From: Plasmodium coatneyi
Lineage: Eukaryota > Apicomplexa > Aconoidasida > Haemosporida > Plasmodiidae
DNA length: 64,000 bases
Reading direction: 5' to 3'
Assembly: GCF_001680005.1 (NCBI RefSeq)
Contig: NC_033568.1
Location: forward strand, 124,001-188,000
This document shows positions 22,033 through 34,731 of the stretch, piece by piece. Every line of letters begins with the position of its first letter. The stretch's first letter is position 1. Both the position numbers and the translations under genes were made by a program. Below the pieces are notes generated by a model that searched no databases, was not told where the DNA came from, and was given only the letters and a program-made list of their open reading frames with translations.

Positions 22033-25000
22033 ATGGAAACACGCACAACATGGAGCAGTTTAAGTAGTAGTTGGAGAGCGAGAAATCGGAATAGTGAGGT
22101 AAAATGGATTATATTGTTCTTATGGAACCATGAATAGGCATTTCCTGTATTAATTATTCTTCTGATGAGTATATGAATTAAAGAAGAACGGAGAAATAAG
22201 TGTGTGTGTGCATGCTATTTTTCCTGTAGCACCCGTCCTTGGAATTAATAGAAGGTTTTTTTAATGATTTCGGGAAAGAAATAAGTAGGAATATTAATAA
22301 TGAGGACGATACATTATATACGTTCTGTGAAAAGAAGGATGGAGATGATGTAATACGCGACATGTCAGAGCATAAGGATTTATGCCACTTCCTTAGGGGA
22401 ACAATAAATATGCTATACGAACATGGGGACGAATATGAATCTGACAATATAGAAGATAAAATGAAATATTATTTGCGTTGTTACGCATTAAAAATATGGA
22501 TAGTGCAGTTAGCATGGAATAATTGTCATACAGTGGACATTATTAAATACTTGCTGCATGCAATGAATGAAATAAACCAGACCTTCGAGAAGGTCACGCA
22601 GTCTACTGAATGTTTGCTAGAAACTACAGATGTTGTTTTTGTAGGAGAAAACAGCATCCTATATAAAGGTTTTAATTGGTTAATGCAGGAAGAAGATATA
22701 AGGACTAGGTATAATAGAATAACCTCAAAGAATGATTGTAATGAGAAAGATAGAAAGACAAAACTAAGGAAGGAAGTTAGTGACCCATATGCAGAAGTGG
22801 ATGCAAATGTCAGAAGAATATTTGGTGCAGTGGATAAAATAGCGAAACAGGCAGTCCCACCACCCTCTCCCTGTGAACAGGAATTTGGGAAAAAGAATGA
22901 TAATGAGAATTTAAATGAGGTTTTAAAGAATTTAGTACTTAGGTGGGAAACCAAAACAATTGCGTGCAGTAAGGTATCAGTAAATTTGCATAAGTGTGAA
23001 GGAAAAGACCTAATAATAATATATATATAAGGGTGTAAGGGCGGAAGTGAAAACTAGGAGGGAATAAATTTAAAATATGTGTATGAATAATTATTTCTTA
23101 TTCTGTCTTTTTTTATTTTTATTACAGGGAGGAATATGGGAATTTATTGAAGAAATATTTAATGGATTGATCAATACTTTAGATCAGGAGGAGGAGATGG
23201 TCAAACTGTGGTGTAAGGAGGATCATGGGAAAGAAGAAACTGATCAATTTAGTACAGAGAAGAAGGAATTCTGTAAGGCTGTTATAAAAATATACATGTG
23301 GATGAATGGGTTGAATCAGAATTTACGTAGAGTACGGGATCCTAAGAACATGAGTGATATAGAGTTATATTTAAGGTGTGTAATAGGGAACGTGAGCTTG
23401 GTGCACTTGTACAAAGGACATTGTCTATTCGAAGAATTCAATGAGTATATTTCTAAATCTTTAGGAGGATATCAAGAAAATATAGGTGATATAAATAACA
23501 GTCGTGTATGTGAGAATATTGAGTTCAGTAAAGTGAAGTTAGGAGGCAAGTTAATTGGTGGAATCATAGAAGGTTGGATAGACAATCTGGAAAAGAAGGG
23601 AGAAAAAATAAGAGGGTATGAATGGATAATGAGGAATAAAGAATGTAGAACGAACAATAATGACTGGCGGAAAGTAGAAAGAGGGAAAAACGAAAACAAG
23701 AATGATATTTTGAAATGGTTCGAAGGGAAGGATATAGAGGAATTACAGGAAGTTATAAAGGGAAAAAATTATTTATCCAAAGAAGAAGCAGAGGATGTAG
23801 TGAAAGGAATGAAAGAGAAAGAAATATTGAAGGAAGAAAAAGTGAAGGAAGAATTAGAAAAACGCGTGGACCAAAAAATAAAAGGAAGAAACGGATCTTC
23901 ACCCCAACCACAAGCAACCACCTCCAAACCTGGCCCTCCAGAACCTACTCGAGCACCCCATGGCCCTGGAATAGCGGATAAGTCAAATCCGAAAAGTGGA
24001 ATGAGTGAAGATGAGAAGGCGTTCATAGAAAAGTTGTCAGAAGAAAAGGTGGAGGACAGCGATATAAGTACTTTCGCTAGTACATGCGAAGAGGAAAGGA
24101 CTGGAATGTCAGGATTAGAAGCAGGGGCGACAGAGAAAGACAAATCTTTCTGTAGAATAATGTTAAGAAATTTCTTAATGGCAAGTCCAAAGGATAATAT
24201 CGACATGATCATAAAGGGGAAAGGTTATCTGGAAAATATTGATCCTCCTGTACGATGTCAAATTCTTAATCTGTGGATGAGACACTATAAGGAGGAGAAG
24301 AAATGTGATCCGGAGAAGATGTATGAGTATATTAAGAAAAGTATAGACGCAACAGTAGGGGAAGTAAAGTGGATGAATGGAAGTTATCAGAAGTGTGAAT
24401 ACAAAGTTGGTAATGATTCCCATGTGAGCACAGTAGACACGTACTCCGCAAGTAAAGAAGAACAGTGGGAAAAACATATACGTGAAGGAATAGCGAAGAT
24501 AGGATTAGGGGAAAACTGTGGTGAAACCATACATGGATCAGGTAAAAACAGTACAAAAAAACCTAAGGGAGGAACAACAATATTACCTTCCTAATGAGAT
24601 GGAAGGAAAGGAACAACATTCCGTCTCTTTTAGAGGGAAGTAAGAGAAGGAACAATACCTTCCCTAAAGGAAGGAACCGAGCAACTTCCTTCCTCCTTAA
24701 GAGGAACAGACACCTCTGGAATGTGTACACATGAAGATACACGCAGCACTATTGAAATAACAACGCCCGATTATACTTAAATTACTCTTCCCTTATTCTT
24801 TTTTTATGTCAAGCAGGAAAGGACCAAACTACTCAAGGCACTGGAGGTGGCCTAGGTGGTAGTGGTAGTAGCAGTCACGCAGCTGGTGAAGCACCACCAA
24901 AACCCGATTCCTTACCAGCTCGACATCCTCCTCCACCACCCCCAAGGAGACCAGAAACAGAAGTGCTTGCAGCTGCTAAAGCACGGAAGACGCTACCCAA

Positions 25001-26039
25001 AGTTAAGGAAGTAAACTTTATGCATTCTTCCCTTCCATACCTTCCTATAATTCCTGTATCCATCGCCACCTTCGTTACGAGTTATTTACTTTGGAAGGTA
25101 AGAAAAGAAAAAATTAATATTAGAAGAAAAAGAAAAAAAAAAATTGCTTCTTCGTGCTTGGAAGAAAAAGTTTGGCAAAATGGCAAACCAAAAAAAAAAA
25201 AAATTAAAAAAAAAAAAAAAAAAAAAAAGAAAAGAAAAATTAACGTGAATGAATCAGTTGGGGGTGCGTTTGTAGGATTTCGTATTTAAGGGTGTGTGTG
25301 TGTAGGATTTCGCATTTTAGGGGATGTGTGTAGGATTTCGCGTTTTTAGGGTGTGTGTGTAGGATTTCACACTTTAGGGAGTGTGTGTGAAGGATTTCAC
25401 ACTTTAGGGAGTGTGTGTGTAGGATTTCGCATTTTAGGGTTTGAAGTAGTAATTACTGTGGTATGTGAACAAACATTTCGCACCCTAAAAATCAATTTTT
25501 TCCCTTTTTTTTTTTTTTTTTTTTTTGTTCAGTACTTTGGAATGCTTGGTACGAGAAGAAAACGTTACAGAAGGGCTTATCAAGTACGTGGTCCCTCCTT
25601 AAAACAGCAGATTGTTGACCATGTGAACAACCAGCCAGATGGTCCACATGAATATATCTTAGTAAAGGAACGCAAACCTCGTTCTACGCCTATAAAAAGG
25701 AGGAAAAAACGTGGTGCTGATCGCCGTGCTGGTCGCCCTGTTCGTCGTCCTGCTGGTGTACGTCGCCGCATGATTATTGATATTCATTTAGAAGTCTTAG
25801 ACGAATGTCAAAAAGGGGACGCCAAACTGGTTCAGGAAGACTTTTTTGAAATTTTGGTTCGAGAGTTTATGGAATGCAAATTTATGAAAGAAGAAAATGT
25901 TCCTAAGGAAGAAGTTTCTAAGGAACAACTTCCTATGGTTGATGTTCCTAAGGGAGAGGTTCATAAGGAACAGGTTCCAAGTTCTGATTCCGGGTTTAGG
26001 GAGGAAGGCTTTGTTCCTGAGGAACAGGTTCCATGTTGA
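22033..26039 (+). CDS. SICAvar: SICAvar antigen (second copy)
   Basis: Five exons with consistent phases: 22033-22098 (22 codons, METRTTWSS), 22230-22973, 23128-24541, 24817-25097 and 25533-26039, for 1003 residues. Exon 2 (HPSLELIEGFF..) and the first half of exon 3 are SICA cysteine-rich units with the repeated pattern FC..(V/L)..I....YLRC....W...L....C. Exon 3 then has a Pro-rich hinge (SSPQPQATTSKPGPPEPTRA) and a second unit that ends GSG at a phase-1 donor. Exon 4 is Gly/Pro-rich (a six-proline run) and ends in a membrane segment, TSYLLWK|GTAAGA. Exon 5 starts YFGMLGTRRKRYRRAY and carries RRMIIDIHLEVLDECQKGD and FFEILVREFM, followed by VPKEQVPSSDSGFREE-type repeats. It is expected on the infected-cell surface as a variant antigen. 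Both SICAvars are followed by the same 3' element. Confidence 0.9.
25260..25445 (+). repeat. Minisatellite in the last intron of SICAvar 2
   Basis: Six copies of the GGATTTCGCATTTTAGGG plus GTGTGTGTGTA type, orthologous in position to the array at 17380-17915 in SICAvar 1. Confidence 0.88.
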
Positions 26040-26570
26040 AATTCCGGGTTTTAGGGTGTAGTAAATATTTTTTTTTTTTTTTTTTTTTTGTTTTTTGTAT
26101 TATATTGTTTAAGCTAATGTGTCGTCAATAGGAGCGTGTAAAAAAAGAAATTTTTTCACTTTATTTTGATTTGTTTTGGTAAAATTTTTTTTTATTGCAG
26201 ATTAAAAAAAATGCTTCTTCATTCTGTTATAAAATTTTTTAACTTCATAAAATTTTTTTTTTGTTTTTTTGAAATACAAGAATATTTCTTCAAAAATGTC
26301 AGGACCTTTTTCCGCATCCACGTTGGGAGTACGTTTTTCCGTTAGGTGCTTATTCAAACAAACACATGGAAGGAAGGAAAAAATCGAAAGAAATATGAAG
26401 AAAAGGAATAAAAAAAAAAAAGAAAAAAGGAAGGAAAGAAGAGGAATGGAGGAAAAAAGAAGGAATGAGGGAAAGAAAGGAAAAATGGTCATTCTTTCTT
26501 CTTACATTGTATTCATTCTATGTGCGGTGTTATTTATGTTCCTCTGATGGGGAACATTCCTTTACAGGTC
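26040..26570. other. SICAvar 3'-flank element followed by purine tract and KIR 3' flank
   Basis: Bases 26085-26370 repeat the SICA 3' element (AAATTTTTTAACTTCATAAAATT, TTCTTCAAAAATGTCAGGACC). Then an A/G-rich tract (26395-26490) leads into a partial KIR 3'-flank element before the KIR stop at 26571. The plus-strand SICAvar and the minus-strand KIR therefore meet tail to tail. No gene in between. Confidence 0.75.
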
Positions 26571-28227
26571 TTACATATTCTGGTAACCAATATTTTGGCG
26601 ACCTACATTGCGATGACTATTTGTACTATTATTGGTTCTTGTTCCTGTTCTTCCCCTTCGAGACTGTACACCATATACTGTTGATTCGTCCTCTGTTGTT
26701 GGGCCTATGGTAGAAGTTTCTTCCGTTAACTCGTCCAAGTGGTGATGTCCAGCTGATCTTCTCTTTCTTTTACCACTTGAGTGGTTACCAAACCAAGAGG
26801 TTAACGGAGTGTACTAAGGAAAAAGATAAAGGAGGGGGTAAGGTTTAGGGTTCAGGTTTTATGTTAGGTTGAAGAAAGGTCCTTAGGTGGTACTTGGAAG
26901 TAAGGTTGTGTTAGGGATGGTAGGTGGAAGGAAGGTTGTTAGGGGTGTTAGAAGTAGGTTGTTAGAAGGAAGGGTTGTTAGGTGGGTCGTTGGTGGAAAG
27001 AAATTTGTTAGGGTGGAAGGAAGGTTGTTTTAGGGGTGGTACGGTGGAAGGAAGGAAAGGGGGGTCTAAGGAGGAAGGAAGGAAAGGAGGGTCTAAGGAG
27101 GAGGAAAGCAAGGAGGGCCTAAGGAAGGGGGTCTAAGGAGTGTATATTAGGTATACTGTTAATAATTTAGTTCTTTTTTTTTATTTGGTACTATTATTAC
27201 TTACTTTATATAGAAGGAATGGAGCACCTATGGTTGCTAAGGTGCCAAAGATAGAAGAAAGGGAGGAAGTCGTGGCAGCAGAACGAACGGCTTCGTTTGC
27301 TTCACGCTGGATCTTTGTTATTAATACATCCATCTTTTGCTGGAGCTGAGCCATATCACAATATAATGTATAAGTATTATTAAAGTCTTTGCAATATTGT
27401 TTAGTGCTATGATCACCCAGGCCCCCGTCCTTTTTGCACTTCTCCTTCATTTTTTCACATGCTGAGGAAAGGGTGGTCCAATAGTTGGACCATTCCTTCA
27501 GACAGGTGATACCACTCGTATTTAGTAAATTCGGTACATTCTTATAACCGTGGTAAAAATCGAATATGATTTTCATGTCGTGGAGAATGGTGTGGTCAAT
27601 TTCTTCATATTTAAATTCACATTTATTTCCACTACTGATATAAGTTCCCAGCGTTTCGGAAATTTTTTGCAAGAGCTCTGACAATGGTTTACCACGTAAG
27701 GCGTTCCAGTATTTGTGGCCGAACCAATAATAGAAAAAAAGGCATGGTTCATTATTTTTGTAGTTTGGTGGCACATTCTGCATACATGCGTATATGTAGG
27801 AGTTTTCGATTCCCTTAGCGTCCTTAGTAATTTCCTTACAATCTGGGTAGCTAGTCTGTAATTGGGACGCCAATTGTGCACCTTCGGTACCCCCCTCACC
27901 CTGATTCTCTGTATAATTCTTGAAATTTGAATAGAAGTCGTTATTTAAGGTTAACGTCTCAGTAATTGATTTTAGTTTACACGTCTGGGAGGTGGGTGTT
28001 ATGTGTGAAACATAAATATATATATATATATGTTATACATATAGGTATATTTATATATATATATATATAGTTATATGTATATATATGTACATATGTATAT
28101 ATATGTGTATATTTTTCCTTTATTTTACATGACAGCATGTATAAAATGCTTCATGCTCATTATGCTTCCTTTTATACTGTACACAAAAGGGGGACAAACC
28201 TGTAATGGTGATTACCTTCTCTGCCAT
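26571..28227 (-). CDS. KIR protein (PIR superfamily), coiled-coil subgroup
   Basis: Exons 28216-28227 (MAEK), 27205-27984 and 26571-26813, phase 0, total 344 residues. Exon 2 follows CCCAG and reads TCKLKSITETLTLNNDFYSNF, so the usual LPS motif is degenerate. It continues with YACMQNVP, PCLFFYYWFGHKYWNAL, TCLKEWSNYWTTLSSACEKMKEKC and QYCKDFNNTYTLYC. A short helical stretch (QQKMDVLITKIQREANEAV) precedes the membrane segment that ends FLLYK|GTAAGT. Exon 3 begins YTPLTSWFGNHSSG, a variant of the YKPWSSWFGNH tail, and ends NIGYQNM. Intron 2 (26814-27204) is full of GGAAGG/GTTGTTAGG units. Family knowledge places the product on the infected red cell. Exon 1 of four codons is tentative. Confidence 0.85.
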
Positions 28228-29463
28228 GTTTTATATGTGTACACATATATATTTCTTTGTATATATATTTCACTTTAAATATTGCTTATATATTTATATA
28301 TTTAATATAAAGAATGTATGCAGAATTTTTGCCCACTTTATGATTGTAAGTTTATGGAATGTGGAAGTGTGGATGAATGGTATGTGTGTGGAATTTTTAT
28401 TTCTTGTTTCTTCAATAATAATAATATATATTTCATTTAATTTTTTCAAGTAATGATAACCTACTATAAATATATATAAATATATATATATACATATATA
28501 AATATGGACATATGTATATATATATATATAGATATATATATGTAGAGCAGAATCATTACATATGGTTAACCTAATACAAAGTAGGAATAAAATGTGTTAA
28601 AGGAAGTCCCCTAATGGAGCAAAAGAGGAAAAGGAAGTAATGAGAACTAAATTCCTTATATACTTCCTCATTTATTTATTTACTTATTCCATTATTATTC
28701 AATTATGTACAATTCTTCCCAGGAAGTATTGTTATTACTATTGCTATTACTATTATTACTATTATTATTATTTAGATGTGTTCGCTTCAGTTATTGCATA
28801 TATATAGGTATATCTATATATGTAGTGCACAGTTCAAACATAGAAAGAGCTCTCTTTTTTTTTGTTCTTTTTCTATGCATGTGCACATTTAATCTATATT
28901 TAGTGAGAGAGGAAGCGTGCACCATTTATAAAAAGAATGCAGAAGAAAGGAGGAATATGGTACAACAAAAATGGCAATCATTATATGGAGAAGAAAAAAA
29001 AAAAAAAAAAGAATGAACACATCCCGATGTAAGAATATGTATGTATGTGCTCACCTTCGCTCCCATCCGCTTTTACTTCTATATATTATGTTTTAAAAAT
29101 TCGTGTGCCTCCCTTTCCTTTTTTCCAACTTCCTTCCTTAACACCCCCCCTACTTCGTTTGGGAGAGAGTATATTCCTTTTCCTTTTCCTTTCCTTCCAT
29201 TTGTGTATGTTTTTGAATAACTCTCTACATGAAGGAAGAAAGAGGGCAAAGGAAAGAGAAAGGAAAAGGAAATAAAAAATAAAATAAATCATAATAGGTA
29301 AGAAGAAATAAGCCAATTTTATTTTTTTTCGCTTTTTTTCTTCCCTTCATTTTTGGTACATTTTATAACTGTGTGTAAATAGTGTACATGTAGGATTACA
29401 AAAAAAGAAAAAAAAAAAATTATAGTTTCTCCCACAGGGGGGGTGGAAGGAAGGAACATCACA
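28228..29463. other. Intergenic region, AT-rich
   Basis: No gene seen. It includes AT microsatellites (28455-28545), a (TTA)n run (28728-28772), and a stretch at 28845-28990 resembling 39910-39970 and 7165-7215 (GTTCTTTTTCTATGCATGTG), so it looks like shared KIR 5'-flank sequence. A pyrimidine-rich patch at 29110-29210 has no clear role. Confidence 0.6.
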
Positions 29464-30881
29464 TTACATTGCACGGTAGTGTATGTTTTTTCTATTCTGG
29501 CTGTTCCTATTATTTGTTCGTCCTCTTCTTCCAGATGCTGGTGGTCGCCCACCATATACTGTAGAAACATCCGTTGAGTCCGCTAGTGTTGAAGGTGCTT
29601 CTGTTGAATATAATGTGGAAGAATCTTCTGTAGAAATGTTGTCGTCTGTTAATATGTCCGTAAACATGTCCATATTGCGCCTCCCCTTGGATGTTCTTTT
29701 CCTTCTCCTTCTATTTCCACCCGAGGAAAGGGTGTTCTGTATCCAGGAAGGTAGAAGATTATACTAAAAAAAAAAAAAAAAGGAAAGAAAAGGAAGGAAG
29801 GGAGGGGTGTAAAAATATGTATTACATACATATACGTGTCTACACATATATATATATGAGAGTATTGGTATACTATGATCTATAATGGTAGTTTTACTTT
29901 ATATAAAAAGAAAGCGACTGTTGGTAATCCCATCATCGGTAGTACAGTGGACACAATAGTGGGGACGACACCACTACCACTTCCAATGGAGGAAGTGGTA
30001 CCAGGTCCAGATCCAGGTCTGGGTTCAAGGCCTTCCTGCGATGATTCACATTTTGATTTTAATTGTTCTGGATTAATGTTAGTATTATTTTTACCTCCAT
30101 TGAACCATATGTTGAATTGTATACAATATGGATCAGTACTGGAGGAAGCCCTTTCACAATTCTGCCTTACTTCTTCATATATTGGAACGACAGCGCTTAA
30201 ATAACTGCCATATTTAGCAGCACATTGGTGATTCTCTTGTAATAGTTCACCCTGTATAACACTAAAGTCGTGATAATAGTCGAATATTGCTTTTCTCTTA
30301 AGGAAAATGTCCTTATCATGTTTGGTGCTGCACTCAATTTTACACCCCTTCAGTTTATATGAACTTTCTAATGCTGAACATATCATATTCATAATGAGTG
30401 AAAACATATTATCACATTTCGGATTTTTAGATAATACATCCCCAATGTAATAATACAGGAAAGAACATAGTTCACTCTGGTGCGGATGCGTGCTGGTACC
30501 CTTATAGATTTTGTCCACATAACACACTCCTTTTACAATTTTATCGATATCATTGCCTTTATTCGCATAATTCAGAGAACTTCCTAAATACCCCTTTATA
30601 CTTTCGACAGCACTTTCGACAGCACTTTCGCCAGCACAATCGTCCGTTTCTTTATTGAATTGACTATAAAACAGTACCTCCGACTTTGCATTCTGCAGTT
30701 TTGGTACCTATAAATATAATTAGTAGAACGTATATTTTCCTATGTGTTCTTACATTTTCTTATTATAATATGGGTAGGGTGTTACACATGAATAATGTGT
30801 TACATGCATGATGTATATATGTGCTCATTCTTTTAAATGGGAAGTAACCGTTAATGGTGTTCCGTCTACTGGGTCCGGCAT
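29464..30881 (-). CDS. KIR protein (PIR superfamily), YNLLPSW tail
   Basis: Exons 30849-30881 (MPDPVDGTPLT), 29898-30707 and 29464-29763, phase 0, total 380 residues. Exon 1 ends TTAACG|GTTACT, the same unusual donor as the KIR at 40826. Exon 2 starts VPKLQNAKSEVLFYSQF, includes a small internal repeat ESAVESAVES (three GAAAGTGCTGTC units), then VCYVDKIYKG, LCSFLYYYIGDVL, HQCAAKYGSYLSAVVPIYEEVRQNC and a Gly/Pro-rich linker PRPGSGPGTTSSIGSGSG just before the membrane segment (FFLYK|GTAAAA). Exon 3 begins [16 protein letters not shown] and ends IHYRAM. It lies head-to-head with the two-exon gene at 31506, as the KIR at 8531 does with the gene at 11138. Surface expression is inferred from the family. 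Confidence 0.87.
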
Positions 30882-31505
30882 TTTGTATATATATTTCTAT
30901 GCTCCTAATGAAGTTTATTCTTAAGAACATTTCTTTTTTTATTTTTTTTTCTTTTTGGGGGGCGTTTTTTTTATTTAACATTATCTCCCCCCAAAAAAGA
31001 AAAGAAAAAAAAAACGGGTAGAATTTTTTAGTGTATACATGTATATAAAAATTTCACTGTTAAAAATGTGCATAATAATTTGCTGCTCCGCCTTCATTTA
31101 TTACACCGTTAAAAGTACGACGTACAATTTGAAAGGGGTATGTGGAGTAAGGTGTGTTAGGGTGTTGGGAGAGGGGGTGTTATATTCTCTTTTTTTTTTT
31201 CTCATAAAAGGGAATATGATTATTAAGGATGTTATCATCATAAATTGCATAGAATATAACTAAAAACCATGTTGTTTTTATTTCAAATTACCACATAACA
31301 ATTGCATTAATTAGTATTATGTATATTTTAATTACTTCCTTCCTTTAAAAATATACATTTGTACACACACTCAAAAAAGAAGCAAAAAAAGAAGAAGTAG
31401 AAACATCGCCACTTTTAAAATCTACTCATCACTTTAAAGAAGAAAAGAGCAAAAAGGAAAAAAGAACAGAAAAAACAAACAAAAAAGAGGAGCAAGAACT
31501 GCAAA
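30882..31505. promoter_or_regulatory. Divergent intergenic region between a KIR and a two-exon gene
   Basis: Bases 31017-31505 closely match 10740-11137: GTGTATACATGTATA, AAATTTCACTGTTAAAAATGTG, TTTATTTCAAATTA, TTAATTACTTCCTTCCTTTAAAAATATA, TTTGTACACACACTC and an A-rich leader. A duplicated promoter and leader is the simplest reading. No gene in it. Confidence 0.55.
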
Positions 31506-32672
31506 ATGATGGCACCCATACCTCTCACAAAATATTTAATATTCACCTTTGTTCTTTACTGTTGGTCACCACATCCCAACCACCACCACCATGTAAGATA
31601 AGAACTGTTACAACTTCTAAAAATTTGAGCATAATAATTATTATGAATAAACTTTTACGCTCCTTTCACTAAAAAATTGAAAAAAGAAAAATAGAAAAGG
31701 AAAGGAAAAAAAAGTGAAAAAAAAAATTTCCACCACCATAACAACCTTCCTTCCACCTACCACCCCTAACACAACGTTCCTTCGCCCTATCCTTCCTTTT
31801 TTTAGGTGATTGCCATAAGCACATCGTCCAAGGGTGTCGAAACTAAGAAGAGAAGTACCACCTTTGACACCACCTTTGGTGGAGGTGTTAAAACACTAAA
31901 ATCCAAGTGGAGTGATGATGATGGTAGATCAAACAACAACAACGACGATGACGTCGTCCCTTTACAGAAGGAAAGAACAGGCGGCCTGTTTGATCAGAAC
32001 GATAAAAAATTATTTCACCGATTCCATGCAGCAAAAAGTAGTAACAATGGTAAAAATGGACGTCCCAAAATGGATAATGAGGGTGCTTCCTATCATCCCT
32101 TTTGGAAGAACCGTCGCCGTTTCGGTGCAATAGACCGCTCTTTGGACAACAGTTCCTGCTCCATGGACAGTTCCATGGAAAGTGTTAATTCCCTATCAAC
32201 AAACAACAGTAGCAGCAGCAGTTTCTGCTCTATGGACAGCACTTGCTCCATGGAGAGCCTCATTGACGAGCAAAGTGATGACTATCAAACACCATATAGA
32301 AGAAATAAAGCACAAAAAAATGAAAGAAGAATAGCGGAATTCCATCCCCCAGGGGTATTCCAACCAATGATCATTCGACCCAGGGAATTTCGACCTAGAG
32401 AATTTTTTAATAAACTGTTTTATGCTATAAAAAGAAGATTATGGACAAAAAAAGAGGGAGCATTCCTGTCACCGTTCTTGTCATCACCTCTCGTATTGAC
32501 CCTTTCCATCTTATACGTATTAGCTCTGTTTTGTATAGGTGTGATTGTGGTTCTTTCTATAGGTGGTCCCCCCCCACTACCATATTTGTGGATGCAAAGT
32601 GGTTTTGCCATTGTTGCTTTTATGGTATGTATTCTTTTGAGCGTAAAATTAGGTACAAATTGGAACGCTTGA
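31506..32672 (+). CDS. Two-exon membrane protein, unknown function (family member 2)
   Basis: Exon 1, 31506-31592, encodes MMAPIPLTKYLIFTFVLYCW then SPHPNHHHH (a second in-frame ATG is at 31509). Exon 2, 31806-32672, begins VIAISTSSKGVE. The product has 317 residues. It tracks the gene at 11138 throughout: TFGGGVKTLKSKWSDDDG, Asn/Asp run, KKLFHRFHAAKS, FWKNRR, the Ser-rich CSMDSSMES block, REFFNKLFYAIKRRLWTKKEGAF, two hydrophobic helices, and KLGTNWNA at the C-terminus. A small duplication repeats RPREF. The intron holds the C-rich CACCCCTAACA..CCTTCCTTCCACC motif. It is probably an exported or membrane protein, by its architecture only; no catalytic motif is visible. Confidence 0.87.
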
Positions 32673-33608
32673 GGAACCACCACGAACAGTCACAAACCGT
32701 TACGGAACTGCTACAAATAGCTACAAATTTTTTTTGGTAATCGTCACGGACCGCTACGAACAGTACCGACCCTTTTGGGAGGAGCCGTTGTTACTGGTGG
32801 TTGGTGGAAGGAAGGTTGTTAAGGTGGTAGGGGTGGTAGGTGGAAGGATGGTTTTTAAGGGTGGTAGCAAATGGTAGGAAGGTTGTGTTAGTGGTGGCTG
32901 CTGGAAGGAAGGTTGTTAGGGGTGGTTGGCGGAAGGGAAGGTTGTTAGGTGGGTGGTTGGTGGAAGGAGGGTTATTAAGTGGTGCGTGTGTTATCGGGGG
33001 TTGAAGAAAGGAAATATTTTGAGGAAAGTGTGCGGGGGGGTGCACCTAAGGTAGCTTGGTTGATGGAAAGGGAGTGGAGGAAGGGGTGTGGAAGGAATGA
33101 GAGTGAAGGTAGGTAGTGTAAGATTTAGTATTGGGGGTGTTAGTGTGGGAGGAAAAGGGTTTAAAAGAAGAGGGGTTTAAAGGATGAAGCTGTTGGAAGA
33201 AGTGTGTATGAGTGTGGGGCGTTTGTGTGAAGGATTTGATATGAAGGGGGTGAGCGGAGGAGTGAGGGAGTGAGTGTGATTGTGAGGGGATTATATTTTT
33301 TTTTTCTCTTATCTTACAATCAAAATATTGGCAGCTGTAAATATTAATTTTTGAAATAATACAAAATATAATTAAAATCTATTTTTTTTAATTGAGATAT
33401 ATTCCATTTTATATATATTATTTTGTATGTTGTAATAAGTTCCATTTCATTTTAAATTAGATTTACACACCTGCAATGAAAAAGCAGCAAGGTCGCACGG
33501 AAACTATTTTATTAATGCTTAATAATAATAAAAAAACAAAATAATCATACTGCTGACTAATATACATAAATAAAAATAAATGAAGAAAGAAGCAAAAACA
33601 GCAAAATA
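32673..33608. other. Intergenic region with G-rich repeats
   Basis: No gene. Degenerate GGTGGAAGGAAGGTTGTTAGG units (32795-33010) give way to AT-rich sequence (33290-33600) forming the 5' flank of the next gene. The 84-codon minus-strand frame of Pro, Asn and His in the repeats is compositional. Confidence 0.75.
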
Positions 33609-34731
33609 ATGGCACCTTTAACCTCTGCGAAGCTGTTCATACTCAGCTTGATACTTTACTCCTCGTGGGCGCAATATCCACGTCATGTAAGAGATAGGAG
33701 CAACTGTTACACCTTCAAAAAATTTGTGTACATAATAATTATTATAATTAAAAAAATTTTTTACGCTCTTTTCAGTAAAAATTGAAAAAAAAGGAGAAAA
33801 AAAAATTTTCCACCACCCTTAACAACCTTCCTTCCACCAACCACCACCCCTAACAAACTTCCTTCGCCCCTTTTTTTTTTTTTAGGTGAGTGCAATAAGC
33901 ACATCATCATCACGCTATGGTGGTGGTAGTAGTGCAACAACAGGAAGAAGCAACCCATATGATTCTTCAGATGGAAGTAATTCAAGCAGTAACGGATCAT
34001 CATCAATAACAAGTGGTGGAACGAACACAAGAACACAATTACCAAATCAATTTTCTCATAGAACTTATAATGAAGACGACCCCTTCAAGAATGCTATACC
34101 TAATGTACCGTATGAAAGAGGAAGAAAAAAGGACAAAAGTCTTAAGGACAAATGTCGAACAATGTGCAAAAAATTTTTTCGTGATTGCCGTCGAGGAATG
34201 AAACATAGAAGTTTACTACTACTTGTATTAGGCATTGTGGCCCTTACTTTGTTCATTCCGTGTTATACAGGCACCTATCCTGAAACTTTTACGGAGCTAG
34301 TTGCGAACTGGTGGAACCCGGGCAGTGTCATCACTTGCAGTGTACCTGGATCTAAACATACCGCGGTAATAGCATGGGCAGTTTTCACAGTCATGGGTCT
34401 GATTATATTATGTGCATTGTTAGCACTTTATTATTGGCGAGCCCGAAAGAAATATATCAAAAAATCAAGTTTAGGAATAAATTCAAAAATAGATTTGAAG
34501 AATTTATCCTATGGAAGGAAGAAAAATAACATCGTAAAAAATATGACCTTAAAGGATCATCTCAAAATATTATGGAATAAATTAACGTGCCGTAAGAATA
34601 GGGGTTTGACGTTGTTATTTGTTATATTAGTGATGGTGGGTCTTTATTTATTAGTTTTGTATTATTATGCAATTTCAGGTGTGGAAATTCCTGGTTTCCC
34701 GTGCCCAGAAGAATTCCTGAAAAAAAGGTAG
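33609..34731 (+). CDS. Two-exon membrane protein, unknown function (family member 3)
   Basis: Exon 1, 33609-33686, encodes MAPLTSAKLFILSLILYSSW then AQYPRH; exon 2, 33886-34731, begins VSAISTSSSRYGGG. The product has 307 residues. The exon structure, phase and the VxAISTS opening tie it to members 1 and 2, but the body is different: a Ser/Asn/Gly-rich segment, a Lys/Arg/Cys-rich region (KDKCRTMCKKFFRDCRRGMKHR), then three hydrophobic stretches near residues 135-155, 190-215 and 275-300. The C-terminus is FPCPEEFLKKR. A weak K-x-L-x-D string (KSLKD) is present but too far from the N-terminus to trust as an export motif. It is tandem to member 2. Function unknown. Confidence 0.82.
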
